Shown here: positions 54,901-64,000 of the stretch, piece after piece
How positions within the stretch are numbered: the first letter of the stretch is position 1
Layout: each line of letters starts with the position of its first letter
From: Scolanthus callimorphus
Lineage: Eukaryota; Cnidaria; Anthozoa; Actiniaria; Edwardsiidae
Assembly (NCBI GenBank): GCA_033964015.1
Contig: CM066921.1
Coordinates: 25,835,355-25,899,354 of the forward strand
Length of the DNA stretch: 64,000 bases
Reading direction: 5' to 3'
Notes under the pieces: generated by a model
Told to the model about the DNA's origin: nothing
What the model saw: the letters and a program-made list of their open reading frames with translations, nothing else
The model's database searches: none
Translations under genes and position numbers: made by a program

Positions 54901-56815
54901 ATGCCCCAAAATGGATCTTCCAGTTTTATAGCCATGGAATTAATTATCGTACTGAAATTATAAGGAACTCTGTACCACATCTAATTTCATATTATGTAAA
55001 GCTTTTTAATTTGATTCTCGAGCATGGTGTTTTCCCTGAATCTTGGTCTGGAGGGTTTATTGTGCCTTTGCATAAGTCAGGGTGTAAGTCCGACCCTGGA
55101 AACTACAGAGGGATCTCTATAACTAGTTGTTTAGAGACATTTTTTATGCTAATTCTCAATGAACGATGTATTTCCTTTTTAAGTGAGAATGCGATTATGA
55201 ATCGTTATCAGATAGGTTTCAAGAAGAGTTTTCGTACTCTTCTGATCATATTCTGGTACTCAGAACAATATTGAATTATTATAGATCGAAACGTATGCCT
55301 TTGTATGCTTCTTTTATAGATTTCAAAAAGCGTACGATAGTACTGTTTGGAGGCATGGCCTTTTTTTCAAACTTATCAAATCACGATGCAGTGAGAAATG
55401 TGTACGTCTTCTTTTATCGATGTACTCAGAGGTTAAATGTGCTGTGCGGACTAATTCGGGTATAACGCCGTTCTTTCTGTCTGAGATAGGGGTTAAGCAA
55501 GGGTGTAATCTCAGTCCTTCACTATTTAATCTTTTCATTATTGATATCCCTGATTTATTTACATCGCAAGGTTGCGGGAGTACAACTTGGTGACTGCAGT
55601 TTGGGGTGGTGATATTAGTGGAAATGCCAAGGATACTGCTTCTTTCAGGTCTAAACGTTTTACGACAGTTACCCTCGTGGAAAAACTCCATCTAAAATAA
55701 AGTAATTACCAACCGATGATTTTTGTAAATCAAATACTGAAACTGTGTGGTTTAGGAAACATTTCTGAACTTGTTATCACAACCAAGAATATAAACAATT
55801 TTAGCCAAAAATTGCGTAAAAAACTTTCAGATATTTGGTCAGATTTCTGGAAGTTGAAGTTGTCAAACGTCTCATTGACTGATAATTCTGTGGGTCAGGG
55901 AAAACTGAGAACCTATCGTCAAGTAAAATCGTCTTTTGTGTTTGAAAAGTATTTAGACGAGGTTTCACATTTTAACATAAGGAAGGCTGTTACACGCATG
56001 CGTATTTCTGCCCACAGACTCCCGATAGAAACGGGTCGTTACAATTCTATTGCGCGTGCTGATAGACCCCCTCTGTCAAACACAAGAAGTTGGGGACGAA
56101 TTCCAGTATACTGTCAATTGTAATGTCGAACCAATTAAAAAGTTAAGGACTGATTTTTTATTGAACGCCTTTGTAAATTAAATAGCAATATCATGAAGCT
56201 AGCTATTCTTGTATTTGTTTTCAATGAAAGATAAGTCATTCATGAAACTCTCTTCTAAATTCCTTAGTGATTTAATGCGTATTGTAGAAAAATTATTATC
56301 TGAGAACACAAACATTATATAGATTTGTCTTAATAGACTTGATTTGTTTTGTAATTTTCATTTGATATTCATATATGTCAAGAGTGGATTAACAAGAGTT
56401 AGAATCTTTCCTGACTGTATTTGTCCACATCACAGTCAGAAAAGTGTCTATTTTTAGATTTGAGTTTCGCGCGCGAAAGTATTCGAATGCTCAGGCTCGA
56501 ATGCTCATATACCCAATACACCAACAAAATAGAGAATATCCTACCTTATCTTTGCGATTTTAACGGTTTTTCCATTGATCTGCGATTTAATTTTAGGCTG
56601 GATCTCACAACTGTTCGTGTGGCGAGAAAGTGGGAACCCTGTGGATGACGAATTTTCGCGGGCATCCTAGTTCTAAAGATAGACACTTTTCTGACTGTGA
56701 TTCGGGCGTACATAGTAAATATGGAAACTCTTGGTAATCCACTCCTGTATATATTTATTTTTTTGCAGTTGATATCTATACCGATATACCTGCATTAGGA
56801 TATAAGGTTATTAAA

Positions 56816-56846
<31 letters not shown>

Positions 56847-59800
56847 TTATTATTATTATTGTAAATGTTTCTAAAAAGTCGTGAAACTAAGGACGGTGAT
56901 AAAACAAAGGACGATCACTATAGACGCCGAACCACGCCCTGACTTCCAGAGATAGTAGTGCTTTATCGAGTTATTATAAAATGACCACAGAGGAACGGTA
57001 TATCGCTAGACTATTTTGATACTTGGTGCACAGAATTACAAGTAGCGTGAGAGTTGAGCCACGCCCGATATTGTTACTTCCAGTTTCAGTTGCAGTCATG
57101 GGATTCGTATCTGATATATGTACTTAGAAACAAAACTTAACGTCATTTAAAAGTCTTGAAACTTAGAAGGGAGAAAGAGGAAAGGACAATCAATCATTTA
57201 ACATACCGAGCGACGCCATTTGAACGATACTTCCAGAGATAGAAGTGCTTTATCAAATTATTAGTAAAATGACCACAGATAAACGATATGTGGCTAGACT
57301 ATTTTGAAATTGGGCCTCTAGAATGTATTTTATCGTTGCAAATATAACTTGAGAGGTGGGGCCACGACCCAAAATGGGTGCTTCCAGTTTTACAACCGTA
57401 AAGTTTATATTATCTAAAAAATATATTAAAAAAAACCTTAGTCTCTCAAAAGTTTTGAAACTTGACCATGACAAAGCAAAGTACATTCGGTGGATATATA
57501 CCTAGAGCCACGCCCTTTGGTGGATACTTGAAGAGATAATAGTGCTGATCTAAACTGACCACTGACTGAACTATGGTCTATTTTGAAATTTGGAACATAT
57601 GTGCTTTTCCATTTGAAGAATCTTGAGAAGAGGAAACACGCCACAAAATTGAAACGTCTAGATTTTTAGCCGTACTACATATACACACTACAAATTTCAA
57701 TAAAAAATAAAAACAACCTTTAACAGTCACACCTCACTAAAAAGAAACATCAATATAAAAATAAAATTCAGACACAAGAATTTTTAAAGAAAAGTAAAAA
57801 AAAAAAGTTTGATAGAAACTGAAACGGAGGCTCCCCATTTTCTTTCATGATACCCGTCCGTAGGCGATTTCCTTCCTTCGCTGTTTTCCTTGCATCATTG
57901 AACATGAGTTTGACTGAGAGAAAAGGGTACATAAGCTTAGTTATTATGAAACGTTCCCTTATCAGGTGGCAGGCCTTAGCTAGGGAATAAACAAACACCT
58001 TTTTCAGCACAATCCAACACTGAAGAGAGGTGGGCAATTACTCGAGGCACCATGTTTGACCTGACTTGGTACTATAACTTGCTTCTCGAAACTATGTAGT
58101 CTCAAATCGACGATGACGGGGTTACACACAGTTCTCGTTGGCGAAAACATCTGATAGTTTCATGTCGGGACATGTCAAGAAGAATCGGATATTGTTTCAG
58201 CAGAGAGGAAAAAGTAGGCTCTCATCATTGAATCAGCATCGACTTTCACGCCAAAAAGAAGAAAGTGAGAAAGGTAAAACACTACTGTTCGGGACTTAAA
58301 GACCCGTTTTCTTTCCTTTTCCAATGGCAATTGATATTGTTTTTTCAGCTGCTTTGATTGACTAATAGCCCGAAGAGGCTGTCGGTTGATGATGAGCCTT
58401 AACGGTAATTCAGGTATTTTTACTTTGTCCTTCCCGGGACAAATTTCGCAATTAAAAATTTTGTCACATTCTCTCTCTCTATCAGTTGTTATAGCGGAGC
58501 TCCCGCGAAGCGCCCGCGAGCGGAGCCCCATAGCTACATGCAGGAGAAAAAGGAACAAAAAAAAAGTGTATATGCATCCAACGATTCTGTCATGGACTTC
58601 CGGTGTTCGTTCGTCCGTTCGTCCGGAATGACGTCATCGAAACTAGAAAAATCAATATCTCAAGAAGGCAACATCGATAGGTGACCAAACTTGGGTAAAG
58701 TTATCTTGGAGGCAAGGGGGGTGCACTACCAAGGTCACGTGACATGACGTCATCGATGACGTCATCAAAACTAGAAAAGTCAATATCTCAAGAAGGCAAC
58801 ATCGATAGGTGACCAAACTTGGGTAAAGTTATTCTGGAGGCAAGGGGGTGCACAACGAAGGTCACCTGACATGACGTCATCGATGACGTCATCAAAACTA
58901 GAAAAGTCAATATCTCAAGAAGGCAACATCGATAGGTGACCAAACTTGGGTAAAGTTATTCTGGAGGCAAGGGGGTGCACAACCAAGGTCACGTGACATG
59001 ACGTCATCAAAACTAGAAAAGTCAATATCTCAAGAAGGCAACTTCGCTAGGTGACCAAACTTGGGTAAAAATATTTTGGAGGTAAGGGGATGCACCACCA
59101 AGGTCACGTGACATGACGTCATCGATGACGTCATCAAAAGTAGAAAAGTCAATATCTCAAGCAGGCAACATCGCTAGGTGACCAAACTTTGGTAAAGTTA
59201 TTTGGAGGTAAGGGGAGCGCACCACCAAGGTCACGTGACATAACGTCATCGATGACGTCATCAAAACTAGAAAAGTCAATATCTCAAGAAGGCAGCATCG
59301 CTAGGTGACCAAACTTGGGTAGAGTTATTTTGGAGGCAAGGGGAGTTCACTTCCAAGGTCACGTGACATGACGTCTTCGATGACGTCATCAAAACTAGAA
59401 AAGTCTATATCTCGAGAACGCAACATTGCTAGGTGACCAAACTTGTGTAAAGTTATTTTGGACGCAAGGGGGGTGCACTACCAAGGTCACGTTACATGAC
59501 GTCATCGATTACGTCATCAAAACTAGAAATGTCAATATCTCAAGAAGGTAACATCGCTAGGTGACCAAACTTGGGTAAAGTTATTTTGGAGGCAAGGTGG
59601 GTGCACAAACAGGGTCACGTGACATGACGTCATCAAAACTAGAAAAGTGAATATGTCAGGAAGGCAACATCGCTAGGTGACCAAACTTGTGTAAACTTAT
59701 TTTAGAGGCAAGGGGAGGTGCACTACCAAGATCACGTGACATGACGTCATCGATGACGTTATTAAATCTAGAAGAGTCTATATCTCGAGAAGGCAACATC

Positions 59801-62675
59801 GCTAGGCGAACAAACTTGTCGAGAAAACATCCGGAGTATGTGGGTATGGAGCTCTTTGCAATGCAACATAAAAAAAATCTGAATTTGCAAGTATGGCAAT
59901 GGAGAACAAGAATGTTTTCTGTAGCAAGTGACATCGCGACACGTCACATTATTAATCTTTTGCAGGACTTATAATTTTCCCTAGCAACGGCCCAACAAGA
60001 TAGGTAAACGCACCCTTTTATAACAATATGTAACCGGGAGCTCCGCTTTTAGCCAGTGGCTAAATCTATATATTATTCCTCAGGTACGACAAGTCCTACA
60101 AGTGGTCATGTACCAGATTTCTATGCTATGTACATTGGATAGAACCTCCAAACTAGCTGTGATGTCCTTGTTACCATGCACTTATCGGGAAGTAGTTCCC
60201 TCGCACATCTTCCCCAAAACAGTCATTTCCTTCAATAGCGTGATAAAGCTCACTCTTTTGCTTCTGGACAGGAATACTGTCTGTTGGAAGGGGTCTGATT
60301 TTGACGCAATATTTCGCCATTTACACTCCGACGTGACTCTTAACTAAAAGGGAATGGTTCTGTGTGTATAATGGTTGATTTTAGCTTCCTTTATTACCGT
60401 CCTAAATTCTTGAGGATGTCAGTTTCTGTTTTAAAAAAGATGATAAATTCCATGCCTGCAAAACTGGAAACATTTGTTTTATGGCGTGGCTTCACTTCTC
60501 AAGCTAAATGGAACGCTAAACACATTCTATGTGGCAAATTTTAAACAACAACGACCACAAGCAGTTTCTCAGGAGGGGCCATTTTGGTAATAATTGTATT
60601 CAGTACTATGATATCTGTAAATACTAATCAAGGCGTGGCTCTGTGCGTATAATGGCTGATTGTACTTTCCCTTGTCACTGTGTTAATTTTCATGACTTTT
60701 GAAAAACGTTAAGAGTTGTTTCTAAAAGATCTTGAAAATTGGTTGAAAAGCTAGAAAATCCATTTTGGGGCGTGGCTCCACCTTTCAAGGCACTTGCAGT
60801 GGTGAATACATCCTATGTACCAAATTTCAAAATAGTCTTGCCAGATACAGTTTATCTGTGGTCGTTTTATATAAAATTGTATCAGGCACTATTATATCTG
60901 CAAGTATAAATCAAAGGGCGTGGCCCTTGTGCATATTGACCGAATGTCCATTGCTTTATCGTGGTCCTAAGTTTCAAGACTTTTGAGAGACGTTGAGTGT
61001 TGTTCTAAAAATACATATTTCAGATATTAGTAAATTCCATTGTTGCAAAGCTGGAAGTATCCATTTTGGGGCGTGACTCTACCTCTTATGTTTCTTGCAT
61101 TGCTTAAGACATTCTATGTGCCAATTTGAAAATCATTTAGCCTCATACAGTTTCTCTGTGGTAATTTTACGTATAATTGGATAAAGCACTACTATCTCTG
61201 GAAGTACTATCAAAGGGCTTGGTTCTGTATGTGTGATGATTGAACGTCCCTTGCTTAATCGCCGTCCTAAGTTTCACGGCTTTTGGTAAACGTTAACTAT
61301 TGTTTTAAAAATTATTTACGATAATTAATTCCATGGCTAGAAAACTGGAAGTATCAATTTTGGGGCGTGGCTCCACCTCTAGAAATGTTCAGCTCGTCAA
61401 ACTCTATCTGTCTGCCAAATTTCATGCTTGTTTCCCTAATTTGCACAATTGAACATAAATCATGCACCATTTTCCTGTACTATAAAGGTCTTCTAGAAAA
61501 CAGAGCCAGAAAAGTCAGACAGTGCGATCCAAAAACAGGCGCTTATTGTTGCAAGGAGGACAAAAAGACGACCATAAAAAACGCTGGGAAAAACTGTGCA
61601 GGTAAGTAAGGCCCGGTTCATCCTTAGTTTGCCCGTGTAGAATTGAACCTAAAAATAGCCTATTTAGGTCGTCCCAAATGCATTAGGATCGACGTCGATT
61701 GAAACGTCGTGCCGATTGTCGAGCCTAATCCCAAAAGCCTTCATTGTTTTCCATTTCTTGGTCACCGAATACTCATAACAATGTTAAAAACAGTCCCAAA
61801 TATGAAATTGCTCAAACTTGGCAAAGACGGGAAATTTTAGACAAAATGCGCCCCCCCCCCCCCCCCCACCCCTAGTTTGACATTTCAAGTTATCAATCGC
61901 GTGCGCATATCAAGAAAATTGCAAAACTTCCTTATTAGGAAATTCCCCCTTACCTTATTTGGAAGGTCTGTAAGTACTTACAAGTTGCAACAGATTGTAC
62001 TGTACAGACGACACCATTATGGTTTCACGTTGAACTGTTTACTCTAATTGGACCCGGTGGGGAGGTGAATGCCGCAGCCAACCTAGTTTTACTTGAAACA
62101 ATAGCCATTTTAACTGCGAATATCTGGAATATATTAAAGAGACTGTGTCAGCCGCCATTTTGACAGCATAGCAATATACCAAGTCGGAGAAAGCATCCTC
62201 TTCCATCGGCTGATTTAAAGAACGTAGAGTAATTTTCTCGATTGAATTTGGTAAATCAAATGTGAAACTTTGTTTTTAGATGGATATCGAGAGATTTCTG
62301 CTCGTAATTCGTCTTCTGATATCGAACGAAAACAATAACAAAGGAGTGGCTGACACAGGCTCTTTAAATGAATACAAAAGATACAAGACATCCCGGACGA
62401 GGGGGGCAACTGAGGACTAATGCTATAATAATGATTTTAGAGGGACTTTCTGTACCGATATTAGTTCCAGGATTAGTTCCGGGACATTTCCGGACGAGGG
62501 GGGGCATCTGAGAACTAATGCTTTGATTATTTTACAGAGGAGTTCTGTACCGATATGTACGAGGAGTGTAACAATTATCCCCCCAGTCACCCAAAATACA
62601 ACAAGGAATACAGTTGCACCGGGATTTACAAATACTACTGTGTTGGCTCTTGCCCCCATCTTTACTCGAAATGCG
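51868..62675 (+). CDS. Secreted cysteine-rich protein, gene copy 2, exons 1-4 (3' part beyond window)
   Basis: Exons 51868-51925, 52967-53011, 61497-61601 and 62538-62675 are in frame throughout, with GT-AG borders and phase 1 introns. The reading frame gives a 19-residue hydrophobic signal region, a 15-residue linker, a C-CC-C module and a six-cysteine module. Exons equivalent to 5 and 6 of copy 1 (second CC module and ShKT-type module) were not found before 64000. The search is limited by divergence and by new insertions. Exon 3 lies just behind a 6.7-kb insertion, so splicing may be altered. The encoded protein is extracellular; its role is unknown. Confidence 0.72.
51952..52665. mobile_element. 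MITE in intron 2, copy 2 counterpart of 12299-12832
   Basis: Left 'cctctgtaataactgacccg'; right 'tgttacagaaaggcgtgtg'. The interior has diverged or been replaced compared with copy 1. Confidence 0.6.
52683..52848 (-). mobile_element. ~170-bp dispersed element, inverted copy of 15235-15420
   Basis: 'gaacgttggtgcatgcgcag' and 'tctcgcgcatgcgtcagtgg' are the reverse complements of the parts at 15235-15420. Its different position and orientation show a separate insertion. Confidence 0.75.
52967..53011 (+). CDS. Exon 2 of copy 2, 45-nt linker
   Basis: Acceptor 'tctgttttgcag', donor GTAAGC at 53012, 45 nt, phase 1-1. It matches copy 1 exon 2 with one clear amino-acid change (Pro to Asn after 'WET'). 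Confidence 0.7.
53668..53994. mobile_element. 320-bp MITE family 2, copy d
   Basis: Lies in intron 2 of gene copy 2. The unoccupied counterpart is at about 17640-17655 ('ttctatcatcaaggaataat'). Confidence 0.9.
54211..54660. repeat. 10-bp minisatellite AGATAAGGCG, copy 2
   Basis: 45 decamers. The first 41 (54211-54620) are identical and the last four vary. Flanks match the array of copy 1. Long - strand frames with a repeated decapeptide are artefacts of a 10-bp unit that closes a 30-bp coding cycle. Confidence 0.97.
54950..56123 (+). pseudogene. Non-LTR retrotransposon fragment (RT), broken
   Basis: 55011-55274 has 'GGFIVPLHKSG' and 'NYRGISITSC', conserved RT blocks of jockey/CR1/RTE-like elements. 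55271-55465 has 'PLYASFIDFKK' (motif A area). About 55466-55560 has 'GVKQGCNLSPSLFNLFI' (motif B area). The catalytic YxDD region is deleted. 55716-56123 carries the C-terminal part ('RTYRQVKSSF', 'RKAVTRMRISAHRLPIE'). At least three frameshifts and an internal deletion. Confidence 0.85.
56382..56744. mobile_element. 363-bp inverted-repeat element (compact relative of 13666-15202)
   Basis: 'agagtggattaacaagag' at the left and 'ctcttggtaatccactc' at the right, with 'cacagtcagaaaagtgtc' mirrored inside. Confidence 0.85.
56816..56862. repeat. (ATT)n microsatellite
   Basis: About 15 ATT units with one interruption. Confidence 0.9.
56880..57690 (-). repeat. Inverted arm of the 6.7-kb element, ~290-bp units
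   Basis: Roughly three units with 'gccacgcc', 'acttccagagatag' and 'tgctttatc', reverse-complementary to 60390-61480. Confidence 0.75.
58494..60073. mobile_element. Palindrome-bearing repeat array 3
   Basis: About ten units of ~120 bp with TGACGTCATCGATGACGTCA, 'tcaatatctcaagaaggc', 'gaccaaacttgggtaaag', 'ggaggcaaggggg' and 'ggtcacgtgac'. The ends carry 'gcggagctcc' and 'gggagctccgcttttag'. The units are the reverse complement of the type seen in array 1. Confidence 0.88.
60390..61480 (+). repeat. Forward arm of the 6.7-kb element, ~290-bp units
   Basis: Three to four diverged units. Each has 'ggggcgtgg', 'gtttctctgtgg' and 'cctaagttt' segments. Short frames across it are not genes. Confidence 0.75.
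61497..61601 (+). CDS. Exon 3 of copy 2, first cysteine-rich module
   Basis: 105 nt, phase 1-1, C-x7-CC-x14-C as in copy 1. It begins with a basic stretch (R-A-R-K-V-R). Acceptor 'ggtcttctag', donor GTAAGTAAG at 61602. Only 11 bp of original intron stand between the exon and the end of the transposon target site. Confidence 0.75.
61849..61867. repeat. Poly-C tract
   Basis: About 18 C in intron 3 of copy 2; copy 1 has 'gtcccccgccc' at the same place (18841). Confidence 0.9.
62135..62366. mobile_element. MITE family 1, uninterrupted copy
   Basis: 'gactgtgtcagccgcc' at the left, 'gtggctgacacaggctc' at the right. 232 bp. It shows the original form of the copy at 112-678. It lies in intron 3 of gene copy 2. 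Confidence 0.8.
62538..62675 (+). CDS. Exon 4 of copy 2, six-cysteine module
   Basis: 138 nt, phase 1-1, with acceptor 'gattattttacag' and donor GTAAGTAC at 62676. Cysteine spacing is x6, x15, x7, x3, x6. The closing C-x3-C pattern is ShKT-like, but the last gap is longer than in ShKT, so the family is uncertain. This is the intact form of the damaged copy 1 exon. Confidence 0.75.
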
Positions 62676-62689
62676 GTAAGTACCTCGTC

Positions 62690-63180
62690 AGACTAAGCGT
62701 CTCTAAAAAGGAAAGGAAGGGATAATTAAAGGGGAAGGAAAACTGGAAATAGAACCCCTTGCGGCCCGCGCTATATTTCTTTCCATAAACCTAAATTGTA
62801 TACGGACCTTTATTATGCAAAGCTAAGGCACCTAGAGGCAAGAGGGTGCGAAATTTGGGCAATGAGAGGTGCATTATTTTGCCCATGCGCAAAATCGAAT
62901 TGCTTTAAAAGGCTACTTTTAATAAAGTCATTTTAAAGCCTAAACTGTAAAAAGGACCTTACATAGCTGCTCTGCACAAAGATGGTAAAACGCTGATCAA
63001 AGTTTGGATTTTTCTTTGGATATAGGACAACTTGAGTAGAACATTCATAAACTGCGAGGTTAGAAACTACACGTTCCACCCTGTCGAATAAACTGCAAAA
63101 TAACCGAGCGCAGCTCTTGCCTTTTGCCGCTTTTGCCTTTTGCCGCCGTCCACAATCTTGGAAGGTTTGCTGACCGTTTC
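62690..63180. other. Intron 4 region of copy 2, no exon recognised
   Basis: 'aaaaaggaaaggaagggata' near 62705-62725 still matches copy 1 (19837-19856). After that the similarity stops and no exon 5 match was found. Confidence 0.4.
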
Positions 63181-63189
63181 TTGAGCCCA

Positions 63190-63263
63190 CTATATGCGCA
63201 CGCATATCTACAGACGTTATCCGCTGGGAGGCCGGCAAATCAGCTAGATATGCGTGCGCATAT
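63190..63263. repeat. Hairpin
   Basis: 'tatatgcgcacgcatatcta' and 'tagatatgcgtgcgcatata' are exact inverses around a roughly 30-bp loop. Confidence 0.85.
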
Positions 63264-63332
63264 AGAACATTTCCACAAACAAGAAAACATAGAAACACGC
63301 TCAAAACGGAGTAGGATAACTATTAGTTTTAG

Positions 63333-63467
63333 TCTAGTCGCCAGAGGGGGTTCACGTGCACCCCCGGAACATTTATGGGGACACTTTATTATCCTAAGGA
63401 TTCAAAAAAAGTATGTCTCGTTACTAGTTCCGGGGGGTGCACGTGAACCCCCTCTGGCGACTAGACT
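63333..63467. mobile_element. Hairpin MITE
   Basis: The left 'agtctagtcgccagaggggg' and the right inverse 'ccccctctggcgactagact' are perfect, and the next inner 'ttcacgtgcacccccgga' also pairs. Confidence 0.9.
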
Positions 63468-63772
63468 ATTTTGTCGAGTGAGCAAAAGGCCTGTTTGCAT
63501 TAGGCGGGCCAAGTCTATCAATGCATGCTGTTTTTTTCTTTATGTTTAGGGTTGAGGTCAAAAGAATGGTACTCTAAGACTGAAAATATCTCGCAAAATA
63601 ACGAAAAGGCAGGTTCGCTGTCCTACTCGACAGGAGACAATAAAATCTGGTACCACTATAAAACCATTCGAGAAAATAATAGTTGAATATTAAGTAGGGG
63701 GTGGGGAGGGGTACTTTGTCCCACCTCACACCACCTCCCCTGAGAACAATCGGCCTCCTAAAAAGTATCATT

Positions 63773-63913
63773 CGCCTTTGTCACACGGCAGCCATCTTGG
63801 ATTTTTTCTTACAGAAATGACTATGCGTGGGTGAGCTTACACGCCTGGCCTCGCTTTCATGCCTGCCTCGCTGTATTAGAAAATCCAAGATGGCTGCCGT
63901 GTGACAAAGGCGA
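63773..63913. mobile_element. 141-bp MITE with ATT target duplication, copy b
   Basis: Same ends and same length as 18562-18702, with the interior in the opposite orientation. Another partial start ('caattcgcct') appears at 63950-63960. Confidence 0.85.
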
Positions 63914-64000
63914 ATTGTTTTTAACTCTTTCCTTACAAGGAAAAAAAAAACAATTCGCCTAGCTGTCGCGTGAAAGTTCGACGGGGGTTGGCGCGAAATT

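Larger units (their letters stand above)
54798..61482. mobile_element. 6.7-kb long-terminal-inverted-repeat element in intron 2 of copy 2
   Basis: The ends TAGTACAGGAAAATGGTGCA (54798) and the inverse at 61463-61482 are followed inward by about 150 bp of inverted similarity. TAA flanks both sides (54795-54797 and 61483-61485). Copy 1 shows the empty site at about 18320-18335. Units of about 290 bp containing 'ttttggggcgtggctccacc' are repeated forward at 60390-61480 and inverted at 56880-57690, forming long subterminal arms. The middle holds a non-LTR fragment, a MITE and the palindrome array. No transposase was recognised. Confidence 0.8.
47755..62730 (+). repeat. Segmental duplication, copy 2
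   Basis: Direct-orientation partner of 7650-19860, longer because of insertions at 47836-48149, 48247-48569, 49687-50058, 50415-50965, 53668-53994 and 54798-61482. Similarity continues to at least 62730; the rest of the gene would follow beyond the window. Confidence 0.85.

Noticed and set aside
58175..58558. 127-codon - strand ORF
   Set aside because: No recognisable domain. It lies within the 6.7-kb transposon and has no matching ORF in its other arm.
63540..63580. Possible exon 5 of gene copy 2 after 'ttatgtttag'
   Set aside because: The downstream frame has no CC module and no similarity to copy 1 exon 5.

Overview
This window is repeat-rich genomic DNA from an animal, most likely a cnidarian (anthozoan-like). 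That placement is an inference. It rests on GT-AG introns, one multi-exon gene for a secreted cysteine-rich protein ending in a ShKT-type domain, and a mix of BEL/Pao, tyrosine-recombinase (YR) and non-LTR retroelements with very many small inverted-repeat transposons. No bacterial operon, rRNA or CRISPR array was seen.

Host gene. Six short coding exons on the + strand (12215-22150) plus a 5' UTR exon near 9170-9211 make one gene. It was not obvious because its exons are only 45-144 nt long. A second copy of the same gene lies in direct orientation at about 50233-62675. Its 5' UTR exon and coding exons 1-4 are present, and exons 5-6 would lie past the right edge. The two genes belong to a direct segmental duplication (about 7.65-19.86 kb and 47.76-62.73 kb). 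Copy 1 has a frameshift in the signal-peptide exon and a 4-nt net deletion that removes a cysteine in exon 4. Copy 2 reads open through exon 4. It carries a 6.7-kb transposon 11 nt upstream of the exon 3 splice acceptor.

Retroelements. A BEL/Pao LTR retrotransposon (23652-29755, - strand) has both LTRs and a CCCAG target duplication, but gag-pol is broken by many frameshifts. A YR retrotransposon (38192-45261, + strand) has split direct repeats A1 ... B1A2 ... B2, a gag ORF, a 722-residue RT-RNase H ORF and a frameshifted tyrosine recombinase. The internal B1A2 repeat falls inside a predicted in-frame spliceosomal intron of gag. Non-LTR fragments lie at 35517-35852 and 54950-56123.

Other repeats. 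Two arrays of the decamer AGATAAGGCG sit at matching positions in the two gene copies. Three arrays of a roughly 120-bp unit are built round the palindrome TGACGTCATCGATGACGTCA. A four-member family of roughly 320-bp elements lies at 45.5, 47.8, 48.2 and 53.7 kb; three of these have empty sites in copy 1. There are many hairpin or fold-back elements, a piggyBac-like MITE with TTAA ends, and a tRNA-like sequence at 23135-23208. Intergenic stretches not listed hold no gene I could support.
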